Assembly (NCBI RefSeq): GCF_900129585.1
Contig: NZ_FQWF01000002.1
Location: 248,001-312,000 of the forward strand
DNA: 64,000 bases
Origin: Flavobacterium micromati
Lineage (GTDB): Bacteria; Bacteroidota; Bacteroidia; Flavobacteriales; Flavobacteriaceae
Direction: 5' to 3'
Position 1 is the stretch's first letter. Each line of letters opens with the position of its first letter. This document shows positions 1 to 9,039 of the stretch, in pieces. The position numbers were made by a program, and so were the translations under genes. Under the pieces are notes generated by a model. It did not search any database. It was given only the letters and a program-made list of their open reading frames with translations, and was not told where the DNA came from.

Positions 1-2137
1 AATCTAAAGTGCGTACCCAAGTTGCATATTCATCAACTCTACCGCCGTCTACATAAATTAACCTTGCCGTTGCAACCGCTTCAAGTGCTTCAGGAGTACG
101 TGGGAAATCAGCAGCGACTTTTTTAAATTTCACCAAAGCCTGATCGTTTTTATCAGTATTGTAATACACTAATCCTTGGCGCAAAATTGCTCTGGAAGTA
201 AACAATCCCTTTTTAAATTCAACATTCAAGCGCTCATAAGTTTTTATAGCCAAGTCGTTTTTATCGTCAGCAACATAAGTGTTGGCCAATTCAAATAGTG
301 CATCATCTTTATATTCAGATTTTGGGTACAGTTGTACAAATGAATTTAGTTCGGCTATTTTTTTATCATTTTCACCCAAAAATCCATAAGAAATTGCTTT
401 TTGAAAATAAGCATAATCCGCGTCAATACTTTTAGATGCAATTACCTTATTATAAGCGTCCATTGCCTCACTATATTTTGAAGTAACAAAACGACAATCC
501 GCTAAACGCAAATACGAATCATTCAATCGAACTTTATCACCGGGTGATTTTGCTATCTGACTTTCAAAAAAGTTTCCTGCTTGATCGTACTCCTTCAATT
601 TAAAATAGCAATAAGCAATATTGTAATTATGGTTTTTATATTCGGGGGTTTTTGAAGCTAAAGTAGAACTTGCAAATTGCTTGTAACTCAATAATGCCTC
701 TTTGAAATCATTTAAAACATATTCTGATTCTCCTCGCCAAAAAGTGGCTCTGCTAGTAAAAACCGGATCTTTTTGTTCAGTTGTCGCTTTGGTAAACATT
801 TTTAAGGCTTCTTGATAATTTCCATCAGTATATAATTCCAGTCCTCTGTAAAAAAGCACTTTTTGAAACGCTAGTTTGTTTTCTGGTGATTTATTTTTCT
901 CTAATAAAACCAAAGCTTCTTTGTAGTTCTTAGAAGAAATATACGAATCTATGATTAATTTTTCAATCTCTTGACGATTAGAATTTTCAGGATATTTGTT
1001 CAAGAACGCTTGTAAAATTGCAGGCACGCTTTGATACGCATTGCCTAATTCATAGCTCAGTTTAGCATAATTTAAACTGGCATCTTCTTGTATGGCCAAG
1101 TCAAAATCCATTTCAGAAGCATTTTTAAAAGCGTTTAAAGCTTCTTGCTTTTTATTAGTATTTAAATAACTTTCACCTAAATGATAATAAGCATTTTGAG
1201 CAACAAAATCATTCCCACCAACAATTTTATTGAACTGTGAAATGGCATTTTCATAATCTTTCTGTTTGTAATAGGCGTATCCTAATTGATAATAATCTGT
1301 ATTATTCCACCTTCCTTTTTTGCCTTTGTAAGCAACTAAAAACGGAATTGCAGCATCGTATTTTTTTAAGTTAAAATAGCTTTCGCCAATGATTTTATTC
1401 AGCTCTGATTTTTCTAGAGGTGTTGACTTGGCCATTGCTTTTGAACCTAAATCAATTGCTTTTTCGAAATTACCAAGTTTAAAATTCATGTCGGCTTGAT
1501 AATACGACAGTTTTTCTTTATACTTTTCTTCTCCTGAAACCTCGTCAAAATACTTTGTTGCCTGTTTGTAATCATCACCTTCATAAGCCATAAAACCAAG
1601 ATAGTATTTAGCTTGCGACCCATATTCAGCGGAGTTGATGACCTTATTAAAATACGTCGTAGCTTCTTTTTTCTTTTTGGCATTAAAAAAGCTATATCCT
1701 TTTTGGAAATTATATTTTTCTTGATCATTGCGGCTCAAACTACTTTCATCAACTTTTTCAAACCATTGTAAAGCTTGTGGATAATTGCCTTGTTTAAAAT
1801 GAAATTGTGCTACTTCGATGTAAGCTTGATTTTGTTTCACACTCGTGGGATAATCCGAAACAAATTGCTCCATTAGTTCATCTCCATTTGCCTGATTGGT
1901 TCTAATAGCACAATTAGCAGCGTAATATGCACAATCTGATTTTAGCTCTTCGGTTGCAGCAGTTTCTTTGACTTTATTGAATAAAAGTTGTGCCGATGCA
2001 TATTGTTGTTCCTTAAACAATGCTACAGCTTTGTTAAAATCTTTTGACTCATGTGTGTAAATCGTCGATTTTTGTGCCGTAACTGACAAAGAAAATATAA
2101 ATAGTAAAAAGAAGAAGTTCCAAGAAAATATCCGCAT
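1..2137 (-). CDS. Tetratricopeptide-repeat periplasmic/envelope protein (C-terminus beyond left edge)
   Basis: The frame is open from an ATG at 2137 to the left edge, giving about 712 residues with no stop, so the gene is cut by the window. The first 22 residues (start MRIFSW, a hydrophobic Phe/Leu core, then SVTAQ) form a Sec signal peptide cleaved after TAQ. The rest is a long run of TPR-like units with the typical A-x-x-Y/F-x-x-G and Y-x-x-A-I pattern, for example YAYYKQKDYENAI and YFNLKKYDAAI. Proteins of this build in flavobacteria are large (around 1000 residues) scaffold-like envelope proteins of unknown exact role. It is divergent from the FtsE-like gene. The fold call is secure; the function is unknown. 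Confidence 0.85.
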   Translation of the reverse strand, partial: MRIFSWNFFFLLFIFSLSVTAQKSTIYTHESKDFNKAVALFKEQQYASAQLLFNKVKETAATEELKSDCAYYAANCAIRTNQANGDELMEQFVSDYPTSVKQNQAYIEVAQFHFKQGNYPQALQWFEKVDESSLSRNDQEKYNFQKGYSFFNAKKKKEATTYFNKVINSAEYGSQAKYYLGFMAYEGDDYKQATKYFDEVSGEEKYKEKLSYYQADMNFKLGNFEKAIDLGSKAMAKSTPLEKSELNKIIGESYFNLKKYDAAIPFLVAYKGKKGRWNNTDYYQLGYAYYKQKDYENAISQFNKIVGGNDFVAQNAYYHLGESYLNTNKKQEALNAFKNASEMDFDLAIQEDASLNYAKLSYELGNAYQSVPAILQAFLNKYPENSNRQEIEKLIIDSYISSKNYKEALVLLEKNKSPENKLAFQKVLFYRGLELYTDGNYQEALKMFTKATTEQKDPVFTSRATFWRGESEYVLNDFKEALLSYKQFASSTLASKTPEYKNHNYNIAYCYFKLKEYDQAGNFFESQIAKSPGDKVRLNDSYLRLADCRFVTSKYSEAMDAYNKVIASKSIDADYAYFQKAISYGFLGENDKKIAELNSFVQLYPKSEYKDDALFELANTYVADDKNDLAIKTYERLNVEFKKGLFTSRAILRQGLVYYNTDKNDQALVKFKKVAADFPRTPEALEAVATARLIYVDGGRVDEYATWVRTLD

Positions 2138-2158
2138 TGTGTTTGTATTTAAAGAATT

Positions 2159-2190
2159 CAAATATATTATATTTTGAATGCTATAACGAA
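2159..2190 (-). promoter_or_regulatory. Probable promoter of the TPR gene
   Basis: The minus strand reads TATATTTG at 2166-2159, a perfect Bacteroidota -7 box (TAnnTTTG). A weak -33 box, TTCG, lies 20 bases upstream at 2190-2187. The -7 box ends 21 bases before the ATG at 2137. The match is by eye; the -33 box has one mismatch. Confidence 0.4.
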
Positions 2191-2380
2191 TCAAAACTTA
2201 CTTTTATTATGAAAATGCCAACAACTGTTTGCATTTCTATATTACAAAATGATACTTTTTTGAGAATCAAATAACTGTATTTCATTTTCTCTGTTTTTTA
2301 AGATTCTGTTTAATACAATAGAATTTATTTTGAATAGAACCGTTATCTTATTACTTTTACCCCATAAACAAATGCAAATT

Positions 2381-3067
2381 ATGTCACAATCCGTACTGTC
2401 TTTAAAAAATGTAACTATTTATCAAGAATCAAAATCTGTTTTATCAGAGGTAAACTTAGAGGTAAATCACGGAGAATTTCTTTACATCATAGGAAAAACA
2501 GGTTCCGGCAAAAGTAGTTTGATGAAAACTTTGTACGCTGAGCTTGCTTTAACTGAAGGATCAGGCAGCGTTGTGGGATTTGATTTAGCTTCTTTAAAAG
2601 AAAATGATATTCCATTTTTAAGAAGAAAAATTGGAATTGTTTTTCAAGATTTCAAATTGCTTCCAGATCGTACAGTAGATGAGAACATGTTATTTGTGCT
2701 CAAAGCCACAGGCTGGGAAGACAAAATTGAAATGCAAAATAAAATTGACGAAGTATTGAGTAAGGTAGGTATGAAAGATTTTGGTAAAAAAATGCCACAT
2801 CAACTTTCTGGTGGAGAACAACAACGTGTGGCAATTGCTCGTGCTTTATTGAATGATCCAGAATTAATCTTAGCTGATGAGCCTACAGGAAATTTAGACC
2901 CACAAACTAGTGTTGAAGTGCTCGAAGTACTTAAAAAAATCAATGCTAATGGTAAAACGATTATTATGGTAACGCACGATTACGCATTGTTGATGAAATT
3001 CCCTTTCAAAACTTTAAAGTGTGAAGACACTAAAATGTTTGAAGTAATTCAGCAGAGAGCGGTTTAA
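2381..3067 (+). CDS. ftsE: FtsE-like cell-division/transport ABC ATPase
   Basis: A 228-residue ABC ATPase. Walker A is GKTGSGKS at residues 38-45, followed by a Q-loop in [10 protein letters not shown], the signature LSGGEQQR and Walker [13 protein letters not shown] with the following catalytic Glu. The [14 protein letters not shown] stretch is typical of FtsE, which with FtsX governs peptidoglycan hydrolysis at division. The open frame extends upstream to a TTG at 2330, but homologues begin near MSQSVLS, so I take the ATG at 2381; the ATG at 2372 is possible. No ftsX is next to it; a glycosyltransferase follows with a 1-base TAATG overlap. Another single-subunit ABC role cannot be excluded. 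Confidence 0.8.
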   Translation: MSQSVLSLKNVTIYQESKSVLSEVNLEVNHGEFLYIIGKTGSGKSSLMKTLYAELALTEGSGSVVGFDLASLKENDIPFLRRKIGIVFQDFKLLPDRTVDENMLFVLKATGWEDKIEMQNKIDEVLSKVGMKDFGKKMPHQLSGGEQQRVAIARALLNDPELILADEPTGNLDPQTSVEVLEVLKKINANGKTIIMVTHDYALLMKFPFKTLKCEDTKMFEVIQQRAV

Positions 3068-3954
3068 TGTTATCGATTTTAATTACGATTTATAACTATA
3101 ATCTTTTGCCACTTGTAAAAGAACTTCATCGTGAATGTTTGCAATTAGGTATTGTTTTTGAAATTTTAACGCAAGATGATGCATCGAATTCATTACATAA
3201 CATAAAGAATATTGAAATTAATAAACTACCTCATTGTAGTTATTGTTCTTTAGAGGAAAATGTTGGTTATCGTGAAAATAAGAATATTTTAGTAAGTAAA
3301 TCAAAGTACGATATTTTACTAATTCTAGATGGAGATTGTATATTACCCAACGCCAATTTCATTAAAAATTATATAGATCACATTGATGATTTTGAAGTAA
3401 TTTACGGAGGCCGAATTCATGCGCAAAATCCTCCTTCGGCTACGCAATTGCTTCGGTGGAAATACGGCAAGTTTATGGAAGATCAAACCGTAGCACAAAG
3501 AGAAAAAAATACTTATGGTGCAACATTGTTCAATAATACTTTGATAAAAAAAGCAATTTTCAATTTAATAAAGTTCGATAGCTCTTTTAAAAAATATGGT
3601 AATGATGATACTTTATTTTCATTTGAATTGCAGAAACGAAATGTACAAATAAAACATATCTATAATCCAGTTCAACATGATGACATTGATACAAATGTTA
3701 TTTACTTGGAAAAAACAAAACATTCCTTAGAGAATTTGAAATTACTTTATCAAAAACAACTTATTCCTCAAGATTACAGCAAAATGTTGCGTTTAACTTC
3801 AAAATTACATCGTTATAAACTAACCTATCCTTTGAGCATATTTTATACAATTTTTGGAAAATTAGTTGAAAATAATCTAAAAGGAAACAATCCTTCACTG
3901 CTTGTATTTAATGTTTTCCGACTCAGTTTTTTCAGCAAATTATATATGAAATGA
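3067..3954 (+). CDS. Glycosyltransferase family 2
   Basis: A 295-residue GT-A type transferase. The N-terminal strand SILITIYNYN, the DDAS motif at residues 37-40 and the metal-binding D-x-D (LDGDC, D88 and D90) are those of GT2. The C-terminal third carries YGNDDTLFSFEL, a likely acceptor-side acidic motif. It starts at the ATG overlapping the ftsE stop (TAATG), so it is translationally coupled to it. Its TGA overlaps a 33-codon ORF by 4 bases. It probably adds one sugar in the glycan made by the surrounding cluster; donor and acceptor cannot be read from the sequence. Confidence 0.8.
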   Translation: MLSILITIYNYNLLPLVKELHRECLQLGIVFEILTQDDASNSLHNIKNIEINKLPHCSYCSLEENVGYRENKNILVSKSKYDILLILDGDCILPNANFIKNYIDHIDDFEVIYGGRIHAQNPPSATQLLRWKYGKFMEDQTVAQREKNTYGATLFNNTLIKKAIFNLIKFDSSFKKYGNDDTLFSFELQKRNVQIKHIYNPVQHDDIDTNVIYLEKTKHSLENLKLLYQKQLIPQDYSKMLRLTSKLHRYKLTYPLSIFYTIFGKLVENNLKGNNPSLLVFNVFRLSFFSKLYMK

Positions 3955-4052
3955 AAATTCTTTTAGTTGATAACTTTAGTAGTGAGAATATTATTGGAAA
4001 TATATTGTTTTTAACAAAAAATGTAGCTAAATGCCTTTATTTTCGGTCATAA
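3951..4052 (+). other. Short 33-codon ORF, possible gene remnant
   Basis: It begins with an ATGA overlap with the preceding GT2 gene and reads MKILLVDNFSS, then ends at a TAA inside the next gene. The opening resembles the first strand of GT-B glycosyltransferases (MKILLVDN), but there is no room for more. It may be a decayed gene, a coupling peptide, or chance. Confidence 0.25.
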
Positions 4053-4966
4053 TCCCATTGTATAACAAAGAAAATTTCATTCAAAATACTTTACAAAGTG
4101 TTTTGGATCAATCTTTTGTTGATTTTGAAATAATTATTGTAAACGATGGATCAACTGATAAAAGCGAAGAGATTGTTTTAGCGTTTACCGATCCTCGCAT
4201 CACTTATTTTTCAAAACTAAATGAAGGAGTTTCAGCGGCACGAAATTACGGAATTCAGCAATCTAAAGGAATTTATGTTGCTTTTTTAGATGGTGATGAT
4301 TTATGGTTCCCCCAGCATTTAGAGACTTTGCATGCGCTGATTGTAAAAAATCCAAAGGCGGGAATTTTTGCTGCTCGATATCAATTAATTTTTCAAAATC
4401 AAAGTATTTATATTCCAAAATTCAGCACCATCCCTGAAAATTATAGCGGAATTATATCCGATTATTTTGAATCTAGTTTGCAATATGCCGTAGCAACCTC
4501 TTCTAGTATTGCAATTCCAAAAGCGGTTTTTAAAAATGTAGGTTATTTTGATACTGAAATCAACGTTGGCGAAGATACTGATATGTGGACACGAATTGCT
4601 TTACAATATTCAGTAGCTATTACTAATGAAGTTACAGTTTCTTATTTACATTATGTCCAAAATAGTTTATCTAAACAATCGATTTTAAATAAAAAAATTA
4701 AGGATTTTACTTTTTATAAAGAAGCTGAAAAACAAAATTCTAGTCTCAAAAAATATCAAGATCTATATCGATTGGAATATGCGTTACAATACAAAATGGC
4801 AAATAAACATCAAATTGCAAACCTACTATATGCCGAAATAGAGCCAAAAAGCATACGACTAAAAAATAAAATATTGTTCTTTACGCCAAAAATAATTTTG
4901 ATTTTACTCAAAAAGTTTAAAATTTTTCTTCGAAACAATGGAATCGAATTTTCTATTTATCACTAA
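4031..4966 (+). CDS. Glycosyltransferase family 2
   Basis: A 311-residue GT2 of the common inverting GT-A class. FSVIIPLYNKE opens the Rossmann-like half, NDGSTD sits at residues 38-43, and D-x-D is LDGDD at 86-90. The acceptor-side GEDTDMW motif supplies the likely catalytic acid/base. The C-terminus is basic and amphipathic, suggesting membrane contact. It follows the previous GT2 by 76 bases and overlaps the convergent isomerase gene by 14 bases at its 3' end. It likely builds the same glycan as its neighbours. Donor specificity is unknown. Confidence 0.85.
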   Translation: MPLFSVIIPLYNKENFIQNTLQSVLDQSFVDFEIIIVNDGSTDKSEEIVLAFTDPRITYFSKLNEGVSAARNYGIQQSKGIYVAFLDGDDLWFPQHLETLHALIVKNPKAGIFAARYQLIFQNQSIYIPKFSTIPENYSGIISDYFESSLQYAVATSSSIAIPKAVFKNVGYFDTEINVGEDTDMWTRIALQYSVAITNEVTVSYLHYVQNSLSKQSILNKKIKDFTFYKEAEKQNSSLKKYQDLYRLEYALQYKMANKHQIANLLYAEIEPKSIRLKNKILFFTPKIILILLKKFKIFLRNNGIEFSIYH

Positions 4967-5357
4967 TTAATTGATGAGCTAAAAAATCGTCAAAATCTCT
5001 AATATAATCATCTTCATCAAAAACGGCAGAAGCAATAACTAAACATACACTTCCTGACGAAAAATTATTAAGCTCTCGCCAAATTTCCTGATTAATTAAC
5101 AATCCTTGAAAAGGTTTATTTAAAGTTATTGTTTGTTGCTCTTTCCCATCAGCCATTACTACATCAAAACTACCGCTAAGAGCAACAAGAAATTCTTTTT
5201 GTTCTTTATGCGAATGTCCTCCACGTTCGGCAGCACTTGGCACATCATATAAATAATATACACGCTTCATCTCAAAAGGCAAGATATCGAGTTCAATAAC
5301 AGATAAATTCCCTCGAATATCTTCAATTTTTGGAATCGAAATTAATTCTATATTCAT
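4953..5357 (-). CDS. FdtA/QdtA-type dTDP-6-deoxyhexose 3,4-ketoisomerase (cupin)
   Basis: A 134-residue single cupin of the FdtA/WxcM-C family. The family converts dTDP-4-keto-6-deoxyglucose into the 3-keto sugar (galacto product for FdtA, gluco for QdtA), the step before 3-amination. The active-site R-G-G-H-S-H is present, with H48 and H50 matching the histidines shown to matter in this family, plus a preceding DVPSAAERGG loop and the C-terminal DFDDFL tail. The gene lies 1 base after a GT4 gene, and a DegT aminotransferase is in the same cluster, which supports amino-sugar synthesis. Whether the product is galacto or gluco cannot be told. No rmlA or rmlB is in the window. Confidence 0.85.
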   Translation of the reverse strand: MNIELISIPKIEDIRGNLSVIELDILPFEMKRVYYLYDVPSAAERGGHSHKEQKEFLVALSGSFDVVMADGKEQQTITLNKPFQGLLINQEIWRELNNFSSGSVCLVIASAVFDEDDYIRDFDDFLAHQLISDK

Positions 5358-5358
5358 T

Positions 5359-6438
5359 TTAATTAGTTTTGTTTTTTAGTAAATCAATCCATTTTTTACA
5401 AATATTTTCAGATGAAAATTTTGCTATAGAAGCCTTTGCATTGTTTTTGCACGATGTGTAAAGTGGAGTTTCATTTACCATTCTATTCATAGCTGCTTTT
5501 AATGCTTCAAAATTCTGATTTTCTACTAATAATCCATTCCTTTCATCTACAATCATTTCACTAGGTCCATTTTCACAGTCAAAAGAAATAGCTGGCGTTC
5601 CCACTGATAAAGCCTCTAAAATGACCATCCCAAATCCTTCATATTGACTTGTTAAGATTAAAAACATAGCTTCTTTACAATACAAAAGTATATTTTCCTT
5701 AAAACCTAAAAGATGAATATAATTTGAATAGGAGCTTTCTAGTATTTGTATTCGCAATCGCTCTTGTTCTTCGCCATTGCCTAAAATTACTAAGTGAATT
5801 TCGTTTCTTGGCAAGTCACTGTTACAATAGATTTCAATCAATTTATCAAACTGTTTCATCGCTACTAATCTCCCTATTGCTATGCAATACTTGAATTGAA
5901 TAATTGAATCTGTTCTTTCAGAATCTACTTTGTTTAGAGAAATTGAATTCGGTATAACAACGCCTTTTTCAAAATTATACTGTTTTTTAATTTTGTTATT
6001 CATTTCAACTGAAACCGAGACTATTTTATAAACTTTAATAAAAATTTGCTTTGCAACCCATTTTTTTGAAGTGAGATAGTGTGCTAATTTACTACTGTGA
6101 ATGGTATAAATAATTTTAAAACTAGAATAGATATAGTATAAAAAAGCCAATTCCATCCAAGGATTGATTCGGTAACGAAAATCAATGATATGATCAAATT
6201 GATGCTTGTTTAAATACTTTTTTAGTTTAAAATATTTCTGGAATTTAGAATACATTCCTAGATTAACTAGTGTACCGTAATAGGCATAAGCTACTTTATT
6301 TTCTAAAATTATTACGTGAACTTCAAAATCAGAATCGCTCAACACCTCAGATAATGAAGCAAACGCACGTTCCAATCCGCCATCGGCTAATGTATATCCT
6401 ACTAGCGCTATTTTATTCTTTTTACCTTGCTTTACCAA
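5359..6438 (-). CDS. Glycosyltransferase family 4
   Basis: A 359-residue GT-B transferase. The N-terminal half opens with KIALVGYTLADGGLERAF (the glycine-rich GG-x-E/x-R loop of retaining GT4 enzymes). The C-terminal half has AIGRLVAMKQFDKLI, HLLGF and the E-x7-E motif in EGFGMVILEA. The NGPSEMI segment is typical of the N-acetylgalactosamine/PglJ-like subgroup, but the donor is not certain. The isomerase gene follows after 1 base, so the two are one unit. It diverges from the GT2 gene at 6488 with about 50 bases between starts. Confidence 0.85.
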   Translation of the reverse strand: MVKQGKKNKIALVGYTLADGGLERAFASLSEVLSDSDFEVHVIILENKVAYAYYGTLVNLGMYSKFQKYFKLKKYLNKHQFDHIIDFRYRINPWMELAFLYYIYSSFKIIYTIHSSKLAHYLTSKKWVAKQIFIKVYKIVSVSVEMNNKIKKQYNFEKGVVIPNSISLNKVDSERTDSIIQFKYCIAIGRLVAMKQFDKLIEIYCNSDLPRNEIHLVILGNGEEQERLRIQILESSYSNYIHLLGFKENILLYCKEAMFLILTSQYEGFGMVILEALSVGTPAISFDCENGPSEMIVDERNGLLVENQNFEALKAAMNRMVNETPLYTSCKNNAKASIAKFSSENICKKWIDLLKNKTN

Positions 6439-6487
6439 TCGTGAATTATTAGATTCGTAACAAATATAAAACTCTTACTTCAACATT

Positions 6488-7390
6488 ATGCACAACAATC
6501 CGCTAGTTTCCGTAATTTGTTTGTGTTATAATCACGCACCATTTGTTGTTGAGGCTTTGGAATCAGTATTAAATCAAACCTATACAAATGTAGAATTAAT
6601 TATAGCTGACGATTTTAGTACTGATAACTCAACAGAGATAATTATGAATTGGTTAAAAAATCACCCTGAAATTTCGTTTATTTTGAATTCTCAAAATATC
6701 GGAAACACAAAAACCTTTAACAAGGGTTTGAAATTAGCGAATGGAGAATATATAATTGATCTTGCCGCTGATGACGTTTTGACACGCGACTGCATTGCGA
6801 ATCAATTAAAAGGTTTTGCAGAAAGCAAATATAAAAATCTAGGTTTAGTTTACGGTAATGCAGAATGGATCTCAGAAACAGGAAAACACATTCACAACTA
6901 TTTTGAAACTGATAAAAATGGAAAAGGATTAGTCTCTCAACCCACCGGCGATATCTATATTAATTTACTCAATGGCAAAACGAAACTTTGCTCCGTGGCT
7001 GCTCTTGTAAAACGCGAAGTTTTTGATCAACTCAATGGTTACGATGAAAACCTAGCGTATGAAGATTATGATTTGTGGATTCGTGCGGCGAGAAATTATA
7101 ATTTTGATTATATCGATGAAATTTTAGTTCAAAAAAGAATCTTAGACAATTCAATGTATACGTTATTATTACAAAGAAATAATTCAAGGACTCGTCGTTT
7201 CAACTACTCCACTTATGTTGTTTTAAAGAAAGCATTTGTTTTAAACCGCAACAAAGCTGAATTTAAAGCGATGTTAAAACGCATTCGTACAGAAATGAAA
7301 GTGACTATTCATACTCGAGATTTTCAATTATTAGTGAATTATATTTTTTTGGATATTCAAGTGCGTTTGAAAGTAAGTAGTTTTATTTAG
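6488..7390 (+). CDS. Glycosyltransferase family 2
   Basis: A 300-residue GT2. Motifs are SVICLCYNHA, ADDFSTD at 40-46, LAADD (D95, D96) as the metal site, and YEDYDLWIRAA as the acceptor-side motif. The last roughly 70 residues are basic. It is a single plus-strand gene between two minus-strand blocks, diverging from the GT4 and overlapping the convergent flippase gene by 8 bases. It presumably acts on the same lipid-linked glycan. Donor and linkage are unknown. Confidence 0.85.
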   Translation: MHNNPLVSVICLCYNHAPFVVEALESVLNQTYTNVELIIADDFSTDNSTEIIMNWLKNHPEISFILNSQNIGNTKTFNKGLKLANGEYIIDLAADDVLTRDCIANQLKGFAESKYKNLGLVYGNAEWISETGKHIHNYFETDKNGKGLVSQPTGDIYINLLNGKTKLCSVAALVKREVFDQLNGYDENLAYEDYDLWIRAARNYNFDYIDEILVQKRILDNSMYTLLLQRNNSRTRRFNYSTYVVLKKAFVLNRNKAEFKAMLKRIRTEMKVTIHTRDFQLLVNYIFLDIQVRLKVSSFI

Positions 7391-8843
7391 ATCTCCATTT
7401 ATCTTTAATTTTTCGGCAATATTCATTAACATTAATTCTTTTGTTTAATTCCGCATAGGATAAATAAATAGATGCTATACACAAAACGCCAAGAAACCAG
7501 ATAGCATAAGGGTAATCAATCAAAACAACTGTAGCAGATGCTATAGCCCCTAGAATAACAGACTTGAAAATAATTTCTAAGGTGTTTTTACGAAAACTGA
7601 ACTGAAATTTATTTTTGACTACTCTGTAAACATAACAACTATATAAGATGTAATTTAATAAAGTAGCTAGGCCAATTCCTAGTAAGTCTAGATACTCATA
7701 CAATAGTATGGTGAGAGTTATATTAAGTAAATGACTGAATATTTCTTGTTGAAGATAAAGTTTTTTTTCTCCTTTTGCCAAAATTATAAATGCAAGCGGC
7801 CACATAATGGCTTTTATTATGACAGCTAACAAGGCGAATTTCAGAATTAGAACTACATCAAGAAATTCTTTAGAATATAATAATTTAATGATAAAAGGCG
7901 CAAGAAAATAAAATCCGATAATAAGCGGAGTGATCAGTATTAGTCCAATTTCAATTTGATCATTTACCATGCTTTTTACTTGTAAATTGTCATCTTGCGC
8001 ATTAGTTAATCTTGGGTAAAAATCAGTGGACATTGCAGTAAAAATCATCCCAGTATAAGTCACTAATAAAGTTGAAGAGACTACATACAAACCCAAAACT
8101 GTATTTGATTCATTCTGAAAATTAAAATACAATGCAAGTAAATAAGAAATGAAATGTCCTATAATCACATTTACCGATAATAATAAACCTAATTGGATCA
8201 TTTCCACACCACGTAAAACAGTTTCACTTACACTGATTTGAACAGGAATTGTTTCAATTTTTTTTGCAAAAAACCAATTGATTAAATAATTCAGAATCGT
8301 TGTTAAAATTAAAACAGCAACAATTCCGTCCAATCTAAAATAATAGTAAATTGGAATAGAAACGGCAGTAACTGAAATAGCGTAAATAACTGATGAAATA
8401 GCAATAGCTTTCATTGAACGAGTGGCTTGCAAAATCACCATTTTTTCAACAGCTAAACTTGAAAAAATAAAATTTATAGATAGGACAAGAAACCAATTTA
8501 CATATTCAGTCGACCCAAAAGTCCATATACTTAAGGGTTTTGCTAAAAAAAAACAGATTAGCACGCCTAGAATACCGCTTGCAATTGACCATCTCCTAAG
8601 TACTATTATTGTTTTTGAAAATTCCTCTTGATTTCTATTAGAATGTGCAATAGCCACCATTCTTACGCCGCTTATGTTAATTCCAAAAGAGGTAATGGAT
8701 GAAATAATAGCTAGCGTATTTTGTAAAATTCCTATAATCCCTATTCCTGTTGTTCCCAAGAATACAGCGATAAATTTAGAGCCTACCAATCCTACAAGAA
8801 TTCTCAGTACCTGCGAAAAGCCAAAAACTCCTGTAGCTTTCAA
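7383..8843 (-). CDS. Wzx-type lipid-linked oligosaccharide flippase
   Basis: A 486-residue polytopic membrane protein with about 12-14 hydrophobic segments and little between them, the MOP/polysaccharide-transport pattern. The N-terminus (ATGVFGFSQVLRILVGLVGSKF, here quoted only to its first part, residues 3-24) is the amphipathic first helix typical of Wzx. It would move undecaprenyl-diphosphate-linked glycan across the inner membrane. It is the only flippase in the window and shares the strand with the aminotransferase, 196 bases upstream. An ATG at 8843 is the first good start. Confidence 0.8.
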   Translation of the reverse strand: MKATGVFGFSQVLRILVGLVGSKFIAVFLGTTGIGIIGILQNTLAIISSITSFGINISGVRMVAIAHSNRNQEEFSKTIIVLRRWSIASGILGVLICFFLAKPLSIWTFGSTEYVNWFLVLSINFIFSSLAVEKMVILQATRSMKAIAISSVIYAISVTAVSIPIYYYFRLDGIVAVLILTTILNYLINWFFAKKIETIPVQISVSETVLRGVEMIQLGLLLSVNVIIGHFISYLLALYFNFQNESNTVLGLYVVSSTLLVTYTGMIFTAMSTDFYPRLTNAQDDNLQVKSMVNDQIEIGLILITPLIIGFYFLAPFIIKLLYSKEFLDVVLILKFALLAVIIKAIMWPLAFIILAKGEKKLYLQQEIFSHLLNITLTILLYEYLDLLGIGLATLLNYILYSCYVYRVVKNKFQFSFRKNTLEIIFKSVILGAIASATVVLIDYPYAIWFLGVLCIASIYLSYAELNKRINVNEYCRKIKDKWRSK

Positions 8844-8925
8844 AATGATTTTATGACTTTGATTCGTTTCTATTTGTGTTATTTGGTTTATAGATTTCTA
8901 TTACTGTTGTGCCTTTGGTTTTAGT

Positions 8926-8959
8926 GACATAAAATGAAATCATTCGTTTCATTTATGTC
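8926..8959. other. Intergenic hairpin, possible terminator
   Basis: Arms 8926-8939 and 8947-8959 are complementary over 13 pairs with one bulged A, around a 7-base loop. It lies between the aminotransferase and flippase genes. A weak T-rich stretch follows on the plus strand only (TTTATATA), so a terminator of the minus-strand genes is not clear; an RNA-stabilising or processing structure is as likely. Confidence 0.35.
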
Positions 8960-9039
8960 TTTATATATCTTAGTTAATAATATGTAGAAAAGATAACCAT
9001 GAAATTTAATGCAGTCTAATCTAATCAAAAATATTCAAA

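Noticed and set aside
1486..1728. 80-residue minus-strand ORF inside the TPR gene
   Set aside because: It is a shadow of the TPR frame, basic and low-complexity; the open TPR frame explains the region.
2330..2380. Longer FtsE start at a TTG
   Set aside because: The added residues are hydrophobic filler not seen in homologues; ATG 2381 fits the family start.
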